Positions 7,375 to 17,554 of a stretch of 64,000 nt of DNA are shown piece after piece. The stretch's first letter is position 1. Each line of letters opens with the position of its first letter. The DNA is taken from NCBI GenBank assembly GCA_021404565.1, contig JAAWWF010000008.1, positions 124,001 to 188,000 of the forward strand, given 5' to 3'. Made by a program: the position numbers and the translations under genes. This DNA is from Roseivirga sp. (GTDB lineage: Bacteria; Bacteroidota; Bacteroidia; Cytophagales; Cyclobacteriaceae). The notes beneath the pieces were generated by a model, which made no database searches, was not told where the DNA came from, and saw only the letters and a program-made list of their open reading frames with translations.

Positions 7375-8292
7375 TCAGTTGTTTTCTTTGGCTATTGTCA
7401 ATGAGAAATTCACCCGGTTTACCTGCCAATCCGGGCTTTCTCCTACTTCAGGTTCTGTACCTGTTGTGTAAAACAGGTGTTTTCCATCAGGTGTCAGGTA
7501 GGGATTTCCCTGTCCGTTTGTATTGATTCTCTTATCAAGTATTACAGGCTTACCCCATTCTCCATCAGCCGTTTTTATGCTGATCATTAAGTCCAGTCGG
7601 TTGCCAATAGCCGCATAAATCAGCGTTTGTCCATCAGCCGTGACGAAGGGTGTACAGGCGAGGCTGTTTTCTGTAATAGCGAGCTTCTTGGCTTCCCCAA
7701 AGTCATCTCCTTTCAATTGAGCTGTATAAAGTGTCATTTCGCTGTAGTCGGGATTATTTGAATGAAAATAGAGAGCTCCTGACGCGGTAATGGATGGATG
7801 TGACATCCCCTTGTTCCTTAGGTTGGGTATATCTACAAATGTGGGTTCAGACCAGCCGTTTTGTCCCTTTTCTGATTTCCAGATATGCCAGGTCTCTGCT
7901 ACTCCCTCAATGCCTGTTGGGCGGGTAGAGCTAAAGTAGAGGGTCTTACCATCAGGGGAGAGTCTGGCACCATGCTCGTTGAATTCAGAGTTGAAAAAAG
8001 CCTTTTTAGGCTGAGACCAAGTGTCATCCGCTCTCTCAATCATCCATACATCAAATCGCTGGTATTGCGCATCGGAGAGGGTATAGAGGTAAGTCTGCAG
8101 GTCTGGTGAAAAACTACCACCGTGGATGATCATTCCATTAGGGGTGAGCTCCGGTTTGAAGGGGTGGGGTGCATCATGAGGTAAGCTTTCTCCAAAAGGG
8201 TGGAGAATGCCATTGGATTTCTTACCACTACAACTTAAGGCTAGTAGAAGAATGAAAAACACGAATATGGTTGGTTTGAAAATTCTCTTCAT
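7375..8292 (-). CDS. PD40 (WD40-like) beta-propeller lipoprotein
   Basis: 305 residues from the ATG at 8290-8292; an upstream TTG would add four residues but the signal peptide starts best at MKRIF. The lipobox LALSC marks a lipoprotein. The mature part repeats the PD40 blade motif (LSPDGKTLYFSST, LTPDGKHLFYTTG, and looser copies), predicting a TolB-like propeller outside the inner membrane. Proteins of this kind scaffold or bind peptides; no catalytic motif is visible. It starts 18 bp after the S9 peptidase stop codon and is followed by the lipoyl/tail-collar gene, so the three are probably one transcript. Confidence 0.85.
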   Translation of the reverse strand: MKRIFKPTIFVFFILLLALSCSGKKSNGILHPFGESLPHDAPHPFKPELTPNGMIIHGGSFSPDLQTYLYTLSDAQYQRFDVWMIERADDTWSQPKKAFFNSEFNEHGARLSPDGKTLYFSSTRPTGIEGVAETWHIWKSEKGQNGWSEPTFVDIPNLRNKGMSHPSITASGALYFHSNNPDYSEMTLYTAQLKGDDFGEAKKLAITENSLACTPFVTADGQTLIYAAIGNRLDLMISIKTADGEWGKPVILDKRINTNGQGNPYLTPDGKHLFYTTGTEPEVGESPDWQVNRVNFSLTIAKENN

Positions 8293-8310
8293 GCTCAAAG
8301 GCAAAGCTAA

Positions 8311-10179
8311 CTACTTCAACCACTTTTCAAACCAGGCCTCTAACCTTGCATAAAGATCAACCCGGTTCATAGGGTTACGAAAACCATGAGGTTCACCAGG
8401 GTAGGAGTGACTCTCAAAAACTTTGTTCTCGCGTTTGAGTATTTCCACCGCCAATTGGTACTGACGGAAGGGGGCACGCACGTCTTTTTCACCATGCATA
8501 ATGAGCAAAGGAGTTTTTACCTGATGTACTCTCGAAAGTGCGTTGCTCACAGCATAAATCTCAGGTTTTTCTTCCGGTGAGCCACTATGGCCGGTTTTGA
8601 TAAAAATCTTGCCCAGGCGATCGGCATTGGTATAGGCATCGCTGAAGTCATAAATGCCTGCCATGGGTACGGCAGCATCAAAGGCATGGGGAGCTTGTGA
8701 AATGGCTGCCATGGATGTAATACCCCCATAGCTATAGCCATAAATACCAACTTTCTGATCAGACCAGGGCTGTTCGCGAATAAAGTCTGCTGCGGCTGCA
8801 GCATCCAGTGCCTGCCCATGTCCCCAGTCGTTGGTGCCGAGGTCCTGAAAGGGCCTGCCAAAACCCGAACCGCCCCTGTAGTTGACAATGAGTACCACAT
8901 AACCCTGCTGTGCCAGGTATTGCTCAGTAAGGCTCAATTGTTTGTAAGCCGTATTGGTACCTCCCCCATGTACCATCACCAGGCTGGGGTATTGTTTTCC
9001 GGGGTCAAAGCCGGGAGGATTGAACTGAAAAGCCTGGATATACAGACCATCATAGCTGCGATAGCTGATCTCAGTTGGCTCCACCAGGCCTTTCCATTTG
9101 GTAGAGAGATTGGTAAGCTGAACCGCCTGGCCTCCGGAAGCCCTGATGACATCAACCTCTCTGCCACGGGTAGCGGTAGAACGTACAAATGCGAAATGTG
9201 AGGCATCGGCCGATGCATGGTAGGAGCGAAAAGTACCTCCCATATTGGTCACCCGGGTGGCCACTCCCCCCTTGGCTGGTACACGCCAAAGCTCCACTTC
9301 TGAGCGTTCCTGGTAAGGAAAGAAGATATCCTTACCATCACCAGACCAGGTAACTGTATGGTTATGTAGCAGGTCAGTTGCATGCACTTGCATTTTCAGA
9401 ATCTCCTCCTTTCCGGCTTTCGGGTCCAGCAGGTAGATATAGGAAAGGTCTTCATACCAGTATTCAGATTTGGATACGGCCATCAGGGCAATCTTTGATC
9501 CATCGGGCGACCATACCGGGGTAGACATGGCCATCAGTCCTTTTGAGATTTGTCGCTCTTTGCCAGTTGCTATGTCAATGAGCCAGATGTCGTCCTCCCA
9601 ATAGTCATTTTTGTTAGAGTAATAGGCGATTTGTTTACTGTCTGGTGACCAGGCAGGAGCAAAGCGAAAGTCGTCATTGGCCATCGCGTTTTTGGTGAGC
9701 TGTCTGGCGGGGGCAGATCCATCTGAGGGTACAATCCAAATATCGTTGTAGCCGCTGCGGGTACTGTAAAACGCGATCCATTTGCCATCGGGGGAGGGAC
9801 GGGCGGCCCGTTCGTTTTCCCGATCGTTGGTCAGGCGTTTCGGAGTATTCGAGCCTGCGTCAATGCTCCAAAGGTCTCCCGCCCTCGAAAAGAGCACTTT
9901 ATGACCGCTGGCAAACCAGACTGGTGAAGCACCGGCTGTCCAGAACTCAGGACTACCATTCCCATCTGTTGGTATATTAAAAAGCCCGCTTTGTTCCGGG
10001 GTCCGTGCTGTGAAGACAAGACTGGAGCCATCAGGGGATATGGCGGCCTGACGTACACCATAACTTTTGGTAAAGATGTTTTCCCAGGTCAAAGGTAAAG
10101 TCTGAGCCTCGCTGAGCTGGAGGCTTAACAGGCAAACGGAGAAAAGGGCAAGGATTTGTGAAAAAGCAGGTTTCTTCAT
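8311..10179 (-). CDS. S9-family prolyl oligopeptidase-like serine peptidase, exported
   Basis: 622 residues with a signal peptide (1-25). Residues 30-365 form a PD40-type propeller (SPDG motifs at 48, 129, 178, 224), followed by an alpha/beta-hydrolase catalytic domain. The nucleophile motif GYSYGG gives Ser483; Asp566 (GEKDVRAP) and His598 (EPHGF) complete the triad; HGGG at 404-407 forms the oxyanion side. This order is the acylaminoacyl-peptidase/DPP-like S9C layout, cleaving short peptides in the periplasm. It is the first gene of a three-gene run with a second propeller protein and the lipoyl/tail-collar fusion. Confidence 0.93.
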   Translation of the reverse strand: MKKPAFSQILALFSVCLLSLQLSEAQTLPLTWENIFTKSYGVRQAAISPDGSSLVFTARTPEQSGLFNIPTDGNGSPEFWTAGASPVWFASGHKVLFSRAGDLWSIDAGSNTPKRLTNDRENERAARPSPDGKWIAFYSTRSGYNDIWIVPSDGSAPARQLTKNAMANDDFRFAPAWSPDSKQIAYYSNKNDYWEDDIWLIDIATGKERQISKGLMAMSTPVWSPDGSKIALMAVSKSEYWYEDLSYIYLLDPKAGKEEILKMQVHATDLLHNHTVTWSGDGKDIFFPYQERSEVELWRVPAKGGVATRVTNMGGTFRSYHASADASHFAFVRSTATRGREVDVIRASGGQAVQLTNLSTKWKGLVEPTEISYRSYDGLYIQAFQFNPPGFDPGKQYPSLVMVHGGGTNTAYKQLSLTEQYLAQQGYVVLIVNYRGGSGFGRPFQDLGTNDWGHGQALDAAAAADFIREQPWSDQKVGIYGYSYGGITSMAAISQAPHAFDAAVPMAGIYDFSDAYTNADRLGKIFIKTGHSGSPEEKPEIYAVSNALSRVHQVKTPLLIMHGEKDVRAPFRQYQLAVEILKRENKVFESHSYPGEPHGFRNPMNRVDLYARLEAWFEKWLK

Positions 10180-10314
10180 AGAGGATTCGGTTAATAAGAA
10201 GACATAAGAAAATTAAGCTAATCCCTATTACCAGACATTACCTTCTATGGAATGAGAAGGCGCAAAAGGTTGAGGGGATGACATCTCCATGCCTATTCCC
10301 TGAGCGGACTATGA

Positions 10315-12063
10315 CTATTGATTGCAATCAGAATCCTCAGGTCCTTCAGCAGTGCCCTCCCAGTCGAGATCTGCCATGCCCGTCCAGGTATTGGTTTCAG
10401 GGTCACGGCTAATGGCATGTACCCTGGCAAAAGCGCCATAACGCGTGACGATCGTAATATCGAAACCTGCCTGTGCCCAGGTAGTGGAGTCAGGGGTTGC
10501 CCATCCATTGTCCGGAGTATATTCCGCATTGATTTTCATGCCATTGGCAACAGCGGTACGTGATTCCATGTTGCGGGTACTGCCCGGATGGACTCTTGGA
10601 GCTGCCACAGCTGCTTCAAGCGTCATACCTCTGTCTATACTACGGGAAATGGTTTGTACAATGCCAGAGAGAATGCGGATACCGCCTGCCGCACCTAATA
10701 CCATGACGGTTTCACCGTCCTTGGTCACTACTGTGGGAGCGATGGTGGTGCGGGGCCTGGAGCCGGGTGCCTGATCGGAACTGGAGAGGTAAGAGCCCAT
10801 GGTGGAGGCATAAACGAAACCTGTTCCGGGAGTGATTACTTTGGAGCCGAACAGAGGCCCCACCGTCTGTGTGATGGAAACGACCATGCCCTGGCAATCT
10901 GCCGTGACAAAGTGAGTGGTATGGTGACTGTCCTTTTCCCAGGTATCTCCAGCCCAGTCTGTCTGCTGAGCCAGAAGCTGACTTGTTTTCGGTTTTACGA
11001 ACCCCGTAGCCTGTGAAGGCCCTCTTGCCGGTACAACAATGCTTGCGGCCTGTTCTGCAGCCCAGCTTTTACTTTTCACGACATCAAGATCAGGTTCATA
11101 ATAGTCTGCAAACCTGCTTTCCATGGCGATGGCCAGGGCCTGATTTATGACTGCTCCCCATTGGGCATCGGTCATACCAGATAGATCAAAATTTTCGAGA
11201 ATGTTCAGTGCTTTTACAATCAATCCACCTCCTGCCGGGGCGGGAATGGAGTGAATTTCGTAACCTCTGTAATCAGTGGAAATATACCGGGCATCCAGGG
11301 CTTTGTAGTTTTTCAGATCTTCGAGAGAGACAAAGCCTCCATTGGTTTTCATGTCCTCAGCTATCTGGCGGGCCGTTTCACCTTCGTAAAAGTCCCTGCC
11401 ATTGGTTTCGGAAATCCTCTTCAGGGTCTGGGCCAGGTCAGGTTGCTTCAGTATTTCACCGGCTTGATAGAGCACCGAGTCGTTTTTAAGCATTTGCCTT
11501 CTGAATCCGGCATTGGCTAGCATGGCTTTATGCGCAATTTTATGACGGGCAGCCTCTCCCGGTAATACCTCGAAGCCTTCAGCTGCATGGCGAATAGCGG
11601 CTTCCATCAATGTTTCCAGGGGCATTGATCCGTGCTCTTTATGCAGTCTCATCAGTGCTGCCACTACACCTGGCGTGCCAACGGTTCCATGTCCTGAGGC
11701 CAGGGGTTCGTCAGGCAATACATAAGAGGCAGGTACCTCGGTCATTCCATTATAGCCTTGAAAGGAGCCATCTGTTTTGCGGACCAGGATTTGACTTCGA
11801 CCGCCAATGCCGTTCATGGTGGGTTCTACCACAGCGAGTACAAAGGCAGTGGCTACAGCGGCATCGGCAGCATTGCCACCAGCTTCAAGTATGGCATTAC
11901 CCGCCTGGGTAGCGAGGGGTTGAGCTGCGGCCACCATCCCATTGACTGAGGTAGCCAGCTTGGGATTGTCATTTTCAGTTTCATTGGTGCCTTGCTCGGT
12001 AGAGGGCTGACAGGCCACAAGGAGGGTAATAAGAATCGCGGAAATCTTTAGTCTGAGGCTCAT
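10315..12063 (-). CDS. ggt: Gamma-glutamyltransferase lipoprotein
   Basis: 582 residues. A lipobox (LLVACQP, Cys18) suggests membrane anchoring. The large-subunit start NAADAAVATAFVLAVVEPTMNGIGG is typical of the Ntn-hydrolase GGT family. The autoprocessing site is HHTTHFVTADCQG, with Thr382 as the new N-terminal nucleophile after self-cleavage, and the later GAAGGIRI corresponds to the substrate-binding Gly-Gly loop. The enzyme transfers or hydrolyses gamma-glutamyl groups, for example from glutathione, outside the cytoplasm. The gene is separated by about 135 bp from the S9 operon, which lies downstream on the same strand. Confidence 0.93.
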   Translation of the reverse strand: MSLRLKISAILITLLVACQPSTEQGTNETENDNPKLATSVNGMVAAAQPLATQAGNAILEAGGNAADAAVATAFVLAVVEPTMNGIGGRSQILVRKTDGSFQGYNGMTEVPASYVLPDEPLASGHGTVGTPGVVAALMRLHKEHGSMPLETLMEAAIRHAAEGFEVLPGEAARHKIAHKAMLANAGFRRQMLKNDSVLYQAGEILKQPDLAQTLKRISETNGRDFYEGETARQIAEDMKTNGGFVSLEDLKNYKALDARYISTDYRGYEIHSIPAPAGGGLIVKALNILENFDLSGMTDAQWGAVINQALAIAMESRFADYYEPDLDVVKSKSWAAEQAASIVVPARGPSQATGFVKPKTSQLLAQQTDWAGDTWEKDSHHTTHFVTADCQGMVVSITQTVGPLFGSKVITPGTGFVYASTMGSYLSSSDQAPGSRPRTTIAPTVVTKDGETVMVLGAAGGIRILSGIVQTISRSIDRGMTLEAAVAAPRVHPGSTRNMESRTAVANGMKINAEYTPDNGWATPDSTTWAQAGFDITIVTRYGAFARVHAISRDPETNTWTGMADLDWEGTAEGPEDSDCNQ

Positions 12064-12277
12064 TTCGTGTTGGTTGATCTGTATAATAATACGAAAAAGA
12101 GATGAGAGAACTTTGAGCAGGTGTTTTGCGGAATAGTGATTTTATAAGGAATGGGCCTGTGTCAGCTTTCATATCTGGTAAGTGTAGATCAACTCTGACA
12201 GTCCCGATCGCATCTCGCACATCTCTTATTGAATTATCTATTCCAAAACTCTTTGAGATGAAAAGTAACCAGAAGGA

Positions 12278-12306
12278 GCCTGCCATAGCACCATGTTATG
12301 GCAGGC
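12278..12306 (-). terminator. Hairpin downstream of the permease array, candidate terminator
   Basis: A perfect 10-bp stem, GCCTGCCATA (12278-12287) and TATGGCAGGC (12297-12306), with a 9-nt loop, lies 37 bp past the stop codon of the last permease. On the minus strand it is followed by only a short TTTT. It is the only strong hairpin between permease 8 and ggt, so it probably ends the long transcript. The rest of 12064-12342 shows no gene. Confidence 0.5.
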
Positions 12307-12342
12307 GGAAGTTCTACGGGGGAACACTCGATCAAAACTATC

Positions 12343-14949
12343 TCATTCACTCCTAAGGCTGTCTACCGGATTAGCCCGTGCGGCTTTCAAGGTTTGAGTT
12401 CCTACTGTCAGCCAGGCAATGGTCAATATGATGGTACCAGCTAAAGCAAAATACCAGATATCGAGACCAATACCGAAGGCGAAACCCTGTAGCCATTGCT
12501 GAGCAATGAAATAACTAATGGGCAGACCAATGATGAGGGCTATCAAAACCATTTTGGTAAAGTCTGCCGAGAGTAGTAACACAATCCGCCAGACCTCCGC
12601 CCCTAATACTTTGCGAACCCCAATTTCTTTCGATCTTTTCTCAGCTGTAAAAGCAGTGAGTCCTAACAGGCCAAGGCAGGATATGATGACGGCTACAATG
12701 GCAAAGGACCTGGAGAGGAAAGAAACTCGCTTTTCACTTTGGTACATCTGTTGAAAGTCTGCATCCATGAACTGAAACTCGAAAGGTATACCAGAGGTGA
12801 TATTTTTATGCACAGCTTCTATTTGATTCAAAGTCTCTACCTCAGTACCAGCCTGTATTTTTATCATCGTGCGACTGAGCATAGGGTAGGTCTGAATAAA
12901 ACAGGGTTCAATGGCTTTGTGCAGTGTTTCGGGATGAAAGTCTTTGACCACACCGATAATCTCTTTCTTGTTACCCCAGAGCTTGATAGTCTTGCCAACA
13001 GGATCTTCCAGTCCCATCATGCGAATGGCCGTTTCGTTAAATATGATTTTAGAGCTTTCGTTAGTTCTTTCTTTTTCAAAAGGACGACCTTCAATTACTT
13101 CCAGACCAATCGTTTCTATGAAACCCGTACCCATAGCCAGGTTAATGAAATCGAATTTCGTCTCAGGGCTCTTACCCGGCCAGTCGATACCAGAAGTACG
13201 ACCATGCTCGCTTTTCATATCATGGTCTGCTGTAGAGGTGCTGATAACACCCGGGATGCTTTCGAGCTGTGAAATAAAGCCGGAGTAACTTGCTTTTTGA
13301 ATACCGTTGTTACTGAAGTAAAGCACATTGTCTCGTTCGTATCCAAGGTTTTTAGACTGAATGAAATCAACCTGCTGTGAAACAATAAGTACTGTAACGA
13401 TCAGCACGACCGAGGTAGAGAATTGGAAAACGACCAGTCCTTTTCTGGCCCATATAGCAGAAAGTCCCCGCACTAATTTGCCTTTCAAAGATTCGCTGGC
13501 CTGAAGACCCGAAAGGTACAGTGCCGGATAACTGCCGGCCAGAAAACCAGTAATGCATGTCAGACCGAGGAGTGAGATGACAAAAGCAGGGTTGATGGAA
13601 AGAGACAAGTCTTTACCAGTTAATTCGCTGAATTTGGGTAAGAGTAATGATGTGAGAAAAACTGCGAGCAGGCTAGCACCTGTGGTAAGCATAAGTGATT
13701 CTGTGAAGTACTGAGCAATGAGCGTTTTTCGTTTTGCACCCAGCACTTTTTTCACCCCTATCTCTTTCAATCGGTTGGTTGCTCTGGCCGTAGAAAGATT
13801 CATAAAGTTGATACAGGCAATGATCAGAATGACCATGGCTACCAATGAGAATAGTCTTACATAGGCAATTCTACCACCTGCTACCTGACCGTTTTCGTAA
13901 GAGCCATAGAGGTAGCGCTCAGAGAATTTTTGCGCAAAAAGAGTCGATTCGGAATCCTCGACATGGTTTTTGATGATACCTTTGATTTTTGAGTTGAAAC
14001 CAGCCAAAGAAACTCCCTCTTTTAGTTTGACAAGTGTATGAGGGTTGCTGTTATACCATTCCTCCATATAGGGGTTGGCCTTCACCACCTGCTCATAATT
14101 GATAAGTACATCAAACTGGTAGGTAGATGATTTTGGCAGATCATCAAAAATGCCGGAAATGATATAATCTCCCCCAGTATCTTCCTCGTCCCAACGAAGG
14201 GTTTTGCCGATCACATTATCTGTTGTGTTGAATAGCCTGAGGGCCATGCTTCTGGAGATCACTATATCGCTTTGATCATCAATGGCGGTTTTGGGGTTTC
14301 CCTGGACCAAAGGAAAGGTCATTGTATTAAAAAACTGATCATCGACAAATTGCTCTTTGACACTTATGTACTTCTCATTGTAGGAGATATACCCCCCACT
14401 GCTAAAAAAGCCGGGAAGAACGATCATGGTAGCAGATTCAACCTCGGGAAAGTCGGCCATAAGGGCGTCAGCCAATCTTCCGGGCATATAAGGCATTGTT
14501 CTTATCTCGCCATTATTAACATCATTGTGCATGACCTGGTACAGCCTGTCACTGTCGTTGTGAAATCTGTCTACACTTAATTCATCCACAACCCAGAGGT
14601 AGATGAGCATGGTACAGACCAGGCCGCTGGTAAGACCAATAAGGTTGATGAAAAAGGTGCTTTTAGACCGTTGGAAGCTCCGAAGGCTGATGAGTAGATT
14701 ATGTTTGAGCATTGCTATGTTGTTTGAGTTTGTTGTTCTGGAAAACCTGGAGGCAAAGGGACGGAGGTAGTTAAATACCTGAAACCAGTAGTTCCATCTG
14801 GCTTTTCGCAGGCTGGTTTTTTCGAGTTGACTGTAAAATTTTTCGTCCAGGTCGCCCAGTACCTCTTCGGCCAGTTCTCCTTTAAGAAACCAGAGTAAAA
14901 AGCGTTCAGCGAGCCTGGGTGGAGTAATATGTTGTTTGTTCTTATTCAC
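12343..14949 (-). CDS. Permease 8: duplicated FtsX/MacB-type orphan permease
   Basis: 868 residues. Residues 8-66 form the permease prefix domain (core LLWFLKGELAEEVLGDLDEKF). Predicted membrane helices lie at about 98-120, 363-385, 418-438, 453-475, 503-525, 746-768, 795-815 and 832-852, i.e. two FtsX units each with a large extracytoplasmic MacB-like domain (121-362, 526-745). The cytoplasmic motif after the second helix of each unit is kept: KEIGVKKVLGA (395-405) and KEIGVRKVLGA (774-784). It starts at GTG (14947-14949), inside the last codons of permease 7. No ATPase is adjacent. The C-terminal half closely matches permease 7, whereas the prefix region is closer to permease 4. Substrate unknown; last gene of the array. 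Confidence 0.9.
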   Translation of the reverse strand: MNKNKQHITPPRLAERFLLWFLKGELAEEVLGDLDEKFYSQLEKTSLRKARWNYWFQVFNYLRPFASRFSRTTNSNNIAMLKHNLLISLRSFQRSKSTFFINLIGLTSGLVCTMLIYLWVVDELSVDRFHNDSDRLYQVMHNDVNNGEIRTMPYMPGRLADALMADFPEVESATMIVLPGFFSSGGYISYNEKYISVKEQFVDDQFFNTMTFPLVQGNPKTAIDDQSDIVISRSMALRLFNTTDNVIGKTLRWDEEDTGGDYIISGIFDDLPKSSTYQFDVLINYEQVVKANPYMEEWYNSNPHTLVKLKEGVSLAGFNSKIKGIIKNHVEDSESTLFAQKFSERYLYGSYENGQVAGGRIAYVRLFSLVAMVILIIACINFMNLSTARATNRLKEIGVKKVLGAKRKTLIAQYFTESLMLTTGASLLAVFLTSLLLPKFSELTGKDLSLSINPAFVISLLGLTCITGFLAGSYPALYLSGLQASESLKGKLVRGLSAIWARKGLVVFQFSTSVVLIVTVLIVSQQVDFIQSKNLGYERDNVLYFSNNGIQKASYSGFISQLESIPGVISTSTADHDMKSEHGRTSGIDWPGKSPETKFDFINLAMGTGFIETIGLEVIEGRPFEKERTNESSKIIFNETAIRMMGLEDPVGKTIKLWGNKKEIIGVVKDFHPETLHKAIEPCFIQTYPMLSRTMIKIQAGTEVETLNQIEAVHKNITSGIPFEFQFMDADFQQMYQSEKRVSFLSRSFAIVAVIISCLGLLGLTAFTAEKRSKEIGVRKVLGAEVWRIVLLLSADFTKMVLIALIIGLPISYFIAQQWLQGFAFGIGLDIWYFALAGTIILTIAWLTVGTQTLKAARANPVDSLRSE

Positions 14950-17548
14950 TTCTGAGACTATCTACAGGATTGGCTCTGGCTGCTTTCAGGGTTTGGAGCC
15001 CCACGGTAAGCCATGCGATGGCAACCATAATGATACCTGCCAGACCAAAATACCAGATATCAAGATTTATCCCGAAAGCAAAGTCCTGCAGCCATTGCTG
15101 AGCGATGAAATAACTGATCGGTAGTCCGATGCTCAGGGCTACCAAAACCATTTTGGTAAAGTCTCCGGAAAGCAACAACACAATACGCCAGACCTCAGCT
15201 CCCAGTACTTTTCTGACGCCAATCTCTTTTGATCGTTTTTCTGCGGTAAAGGCAGTTAGTCCTAACAGGCCCAGACATGAAATGATCACTGCGACCACAG
15301 CAAAGTACTTTGAGAGAGCAGAGACCCTTTTTTCACTCTCGTACATCGCCTGATAATCGGCATCCATAAACCTGAAATCGAAAAGCAACCCGTTGCTGAA
15401 CTCTTCATAGCTGGCTTCTATTTTCTCAATGATATCAAGCTTGGTCCCGGCCTGAATTTTTACCACGGTACCGTTGAGTACCGGGTAGGCCTGAATAAAG
15501 GTGGGGAGTATGGGTTCGTAGAGTGATTGAGCGTGAAAGTCTTTTACCACACCGATTATTTCTTTCTCATTACCCCAGAGTTTGATGGTTTTGCCAATAG
15601 GGTCTTCGAGGCCCATCTGCTTTATAGCAGTTTCGTTAAAAATGATTTTACTTTCCTCATTGGTGCGGTTCCGGTCAAAAGTGCGTCCCATCAACATTTC
15701 TATGCCCATGGTTTCGATAAAGCCCGAACTCATCTCCAGGTTGATAAAGTCGACATGCTGACCAGCTTCCTTTCCGGGCCAGTTGATGCCACTGGTTTGG
15801 CCATGATCTCCTGTCAGGTCATGCCCGGTAGATGAAGTGTTGAGAACTCCCGGTATGGATTCCAGGTCTGCCAGGAAGTTCGGGTAATTTGTGTCCTCAA
15901 TACCTGTATTAGCAAACATAATTACATTGTCTCGGTCGTAGCCCAGGTTTTTGGACTGAATGAAGTCTAACTGGCGGGCTACGATCAATACGCTTACCAC
16001 CATGACGACTGAGACGGAAAACTGGAAAACGACCAGCCCTTTTCTGGCCCAGATGTCGCCAAACCGTTTTACAAGCTTGCCCTTAAGTGATTCTGTGGTT
16101 CGGAGCCCGGAGAGATATAAGGCAGGATAGCTTCCCGCTAACAAGCCGGCAATGCCCACAATTACCAGTATGCTGATAACGAGCTCAGCATTGATATCAA
16201 GATACAGGGATTTACCAGTGATTATATTGAATTGAGGTAGCAGGAGAGAAGTGATACCTACTGCAAGCAACGCACTTAAAAACGTTATTAGAAATGATTC
16301 GGTAAAGTATTGTGTGATCAGGGTTTTACGCCTGGCTCCAAGGGCTTTCTTTACACCAATTTCCTTGAGTCTTCCGGCAGCCTTAGCCGTAGAGAGGTTC
16401 ATAAAGTTGATACAGGCAATGACAAGTATAATCAGAGCAACAATTGAGAAAAGTCTTACATATGAGATCCTACCCCCGGCAATCACACCGTTTTCGTAAG
16501 ACCCGTTGAGATATCTGTCTGAGTGCTTTTGAATGAACAAGGTCGAGCTTGAGTTTTTGACCTTATTCTGGATGAGTTTTTCGATCTTGGAATTGAAGGC
16601 TTCCGGAGATACACCCTCCTTTAACAGAACCATCGCCTCTGGGTTACTATTGCCCCAATGCTCCATGTACTTGTAGGCCTCCATCATTACTTCAGCATTC
16701 AATAGCATATCGAATTGCATGGTGGAATTTTTCGGTACATCTTCGAAAATACCGCTTATCAGATAGTCTCCGGTAGCTCTTCCTTCGTTCCAGTGAAGGG
16801 TTTTGCCAATCAGATTATCAGTTGATCCAAAGACCTTATTGGCCAGAGTCTCAGAGATCAGCACTTCAGTTTTACTTTGCAGGATGTTGGTGGAATTGCC
16901 CTCAATAAGGGGAAAAGACATAATCCTGAGAAAGTCCTCGTCTACAAATTGAGCACTGGCCTTGAACTGGGAGTCTTCGAACGAGAGATAGCCATTACTA
17001 CCAAAGAAGTTTGGAGGCCATACCATTGAAGCAGCTTCTACCTCGGGATAGTTGGTTATTAACTCGTCTGCCAATCTGCCGGGCATATAAGCGGTAGTGG
17101 TGATCCCTCCATTCCTGTCCATATTCCGCATCACCTGGTAAATCCTGTTCTCCTTTTCATGGAATTTATCCATGGAGACTTCATCAGCTACCCACAAATA
17201 AATAAGTAAGGTGCCCGCCAGTCCACAGGTTAGTCCGGTCAGGTTTATAAAGAAGGTACTTTTGAACCTCAAAAAACTACGGTAACTTATAAGAAGGTTG
17301 TGTTTAAACATGGCTGTTTGATTTGAGTGAATTGACCGATTATTTTTGAGGGCAAAGGGCCTCATATAACTGAGTACCTGATACCAGTAATTTCTTTTGG
17401 CTCTAAATGCTGAATGCCTGCTGGTGGTTTGATGGAACTTCTCTTCCAGATCACCGCGTACCTCTTCTGCAAGATCATCTTTTAAGAACCAGAGTAATAG
17501 TTTAGTTGCCAGTCGGGGAGGGGTGATATGGTTTTTTGATTTATCCAA
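14942..17548 (-). CDS. Permease 7: duplicated FtsX/MacB-type orphan permease
   Basis: 868 residues with the same plan as permease 8: prefix domain (HITPPRLATKLLLWFLKDD), eight membrane helices, two extracytoplasmic domains, and KEIGVKKALGA / KEIGVRKVLGA in the two halves. The start is TTG (17546-17548), 6 bp after permease 6 stops. Its N-terminus shares EKFHQT and the NQTAMFKHNLL stretch with permease 6, while its C-terminal third is nearly the same as permease 8, so it looks like a mosaic of its two neighbours. It ends in LRSE, and the AGT-GAA-TAA coding for Ser-Glu-stop contains the GTG start of permease 8 (8-bp overlap). Confidence 0.9.
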   Translation of the reverse strand: MDKSKNHITPPRLATKLLLWFLKDDLAEEVRGDLEEKFHQTTSRHSAFRAKRNYWYQVLSYMRPFALKNNRSIHSNQTAMFKHNLLISYRSFLRFKSTFFINLTGLTCGLAGTLLIYLWVADEVSMDKFHEKENRIYQVMRNMDRNGGITTTAYMPGRLADELITNYPEVEAASMVWPPNFFGSNGYLSFEDSQFKASAQFVDEDFLRIMSFPLIEGNSTNILQSKTEVLISETLANKVFGSTDNLIGKTLHWNEGRATGDYLISGIFEDVPKNSTMQFDMLLNAEVMMEAYKYMEHWGNSNPEAMVLLKEGVSPEAFNSKIEKLIQNKVKNSSSTLFIQKHSDRYLNGSYENGVIAGGRISYVRLFSIVALIILVIACINFMNLSTAKAAGRLKEIGVKKALGARRKTLITQYFTESFLITFLSALLAVGITSLLLPQFNIITGKSLYLDINAELVISILVIVGIAGLLAGSYPALYLSGLRTTESLKGKLVKRFGDIWARKGLVVFQFSVSVVMVVSVLIVARQLDFIQSKNLGYDRDNVIMFANTGIEDTNYPNFLADLESIPGVLNTSSTGHDLTGDHGQTSGINWPGKEAGQHVDFINLEMSSGFIETMGIEMLMGRTFDRNRTNEESKIIFNETAIKQMGLEDPIGKTIKLWGNEKEIIGVVKDFHAQSLYEPILPTFIQAYPVLNGTVVKIQAGTKLDIIEKIEASYEEFSNGLLFDFRFMDADYQAMYESEKRVSALSKYFAVVAVIISCLGLLGLTAFTAEKRSKEIGVRKVLGAEVWRIVLLLSGDFTKMVLVALSIGLPISYFIAQQWLQDFAFGINLDIWYFGLAGIIMVAIAWLTVGLQTLKAARANPVDSLRSE

Positions 17549-17554
17549 GGGATG

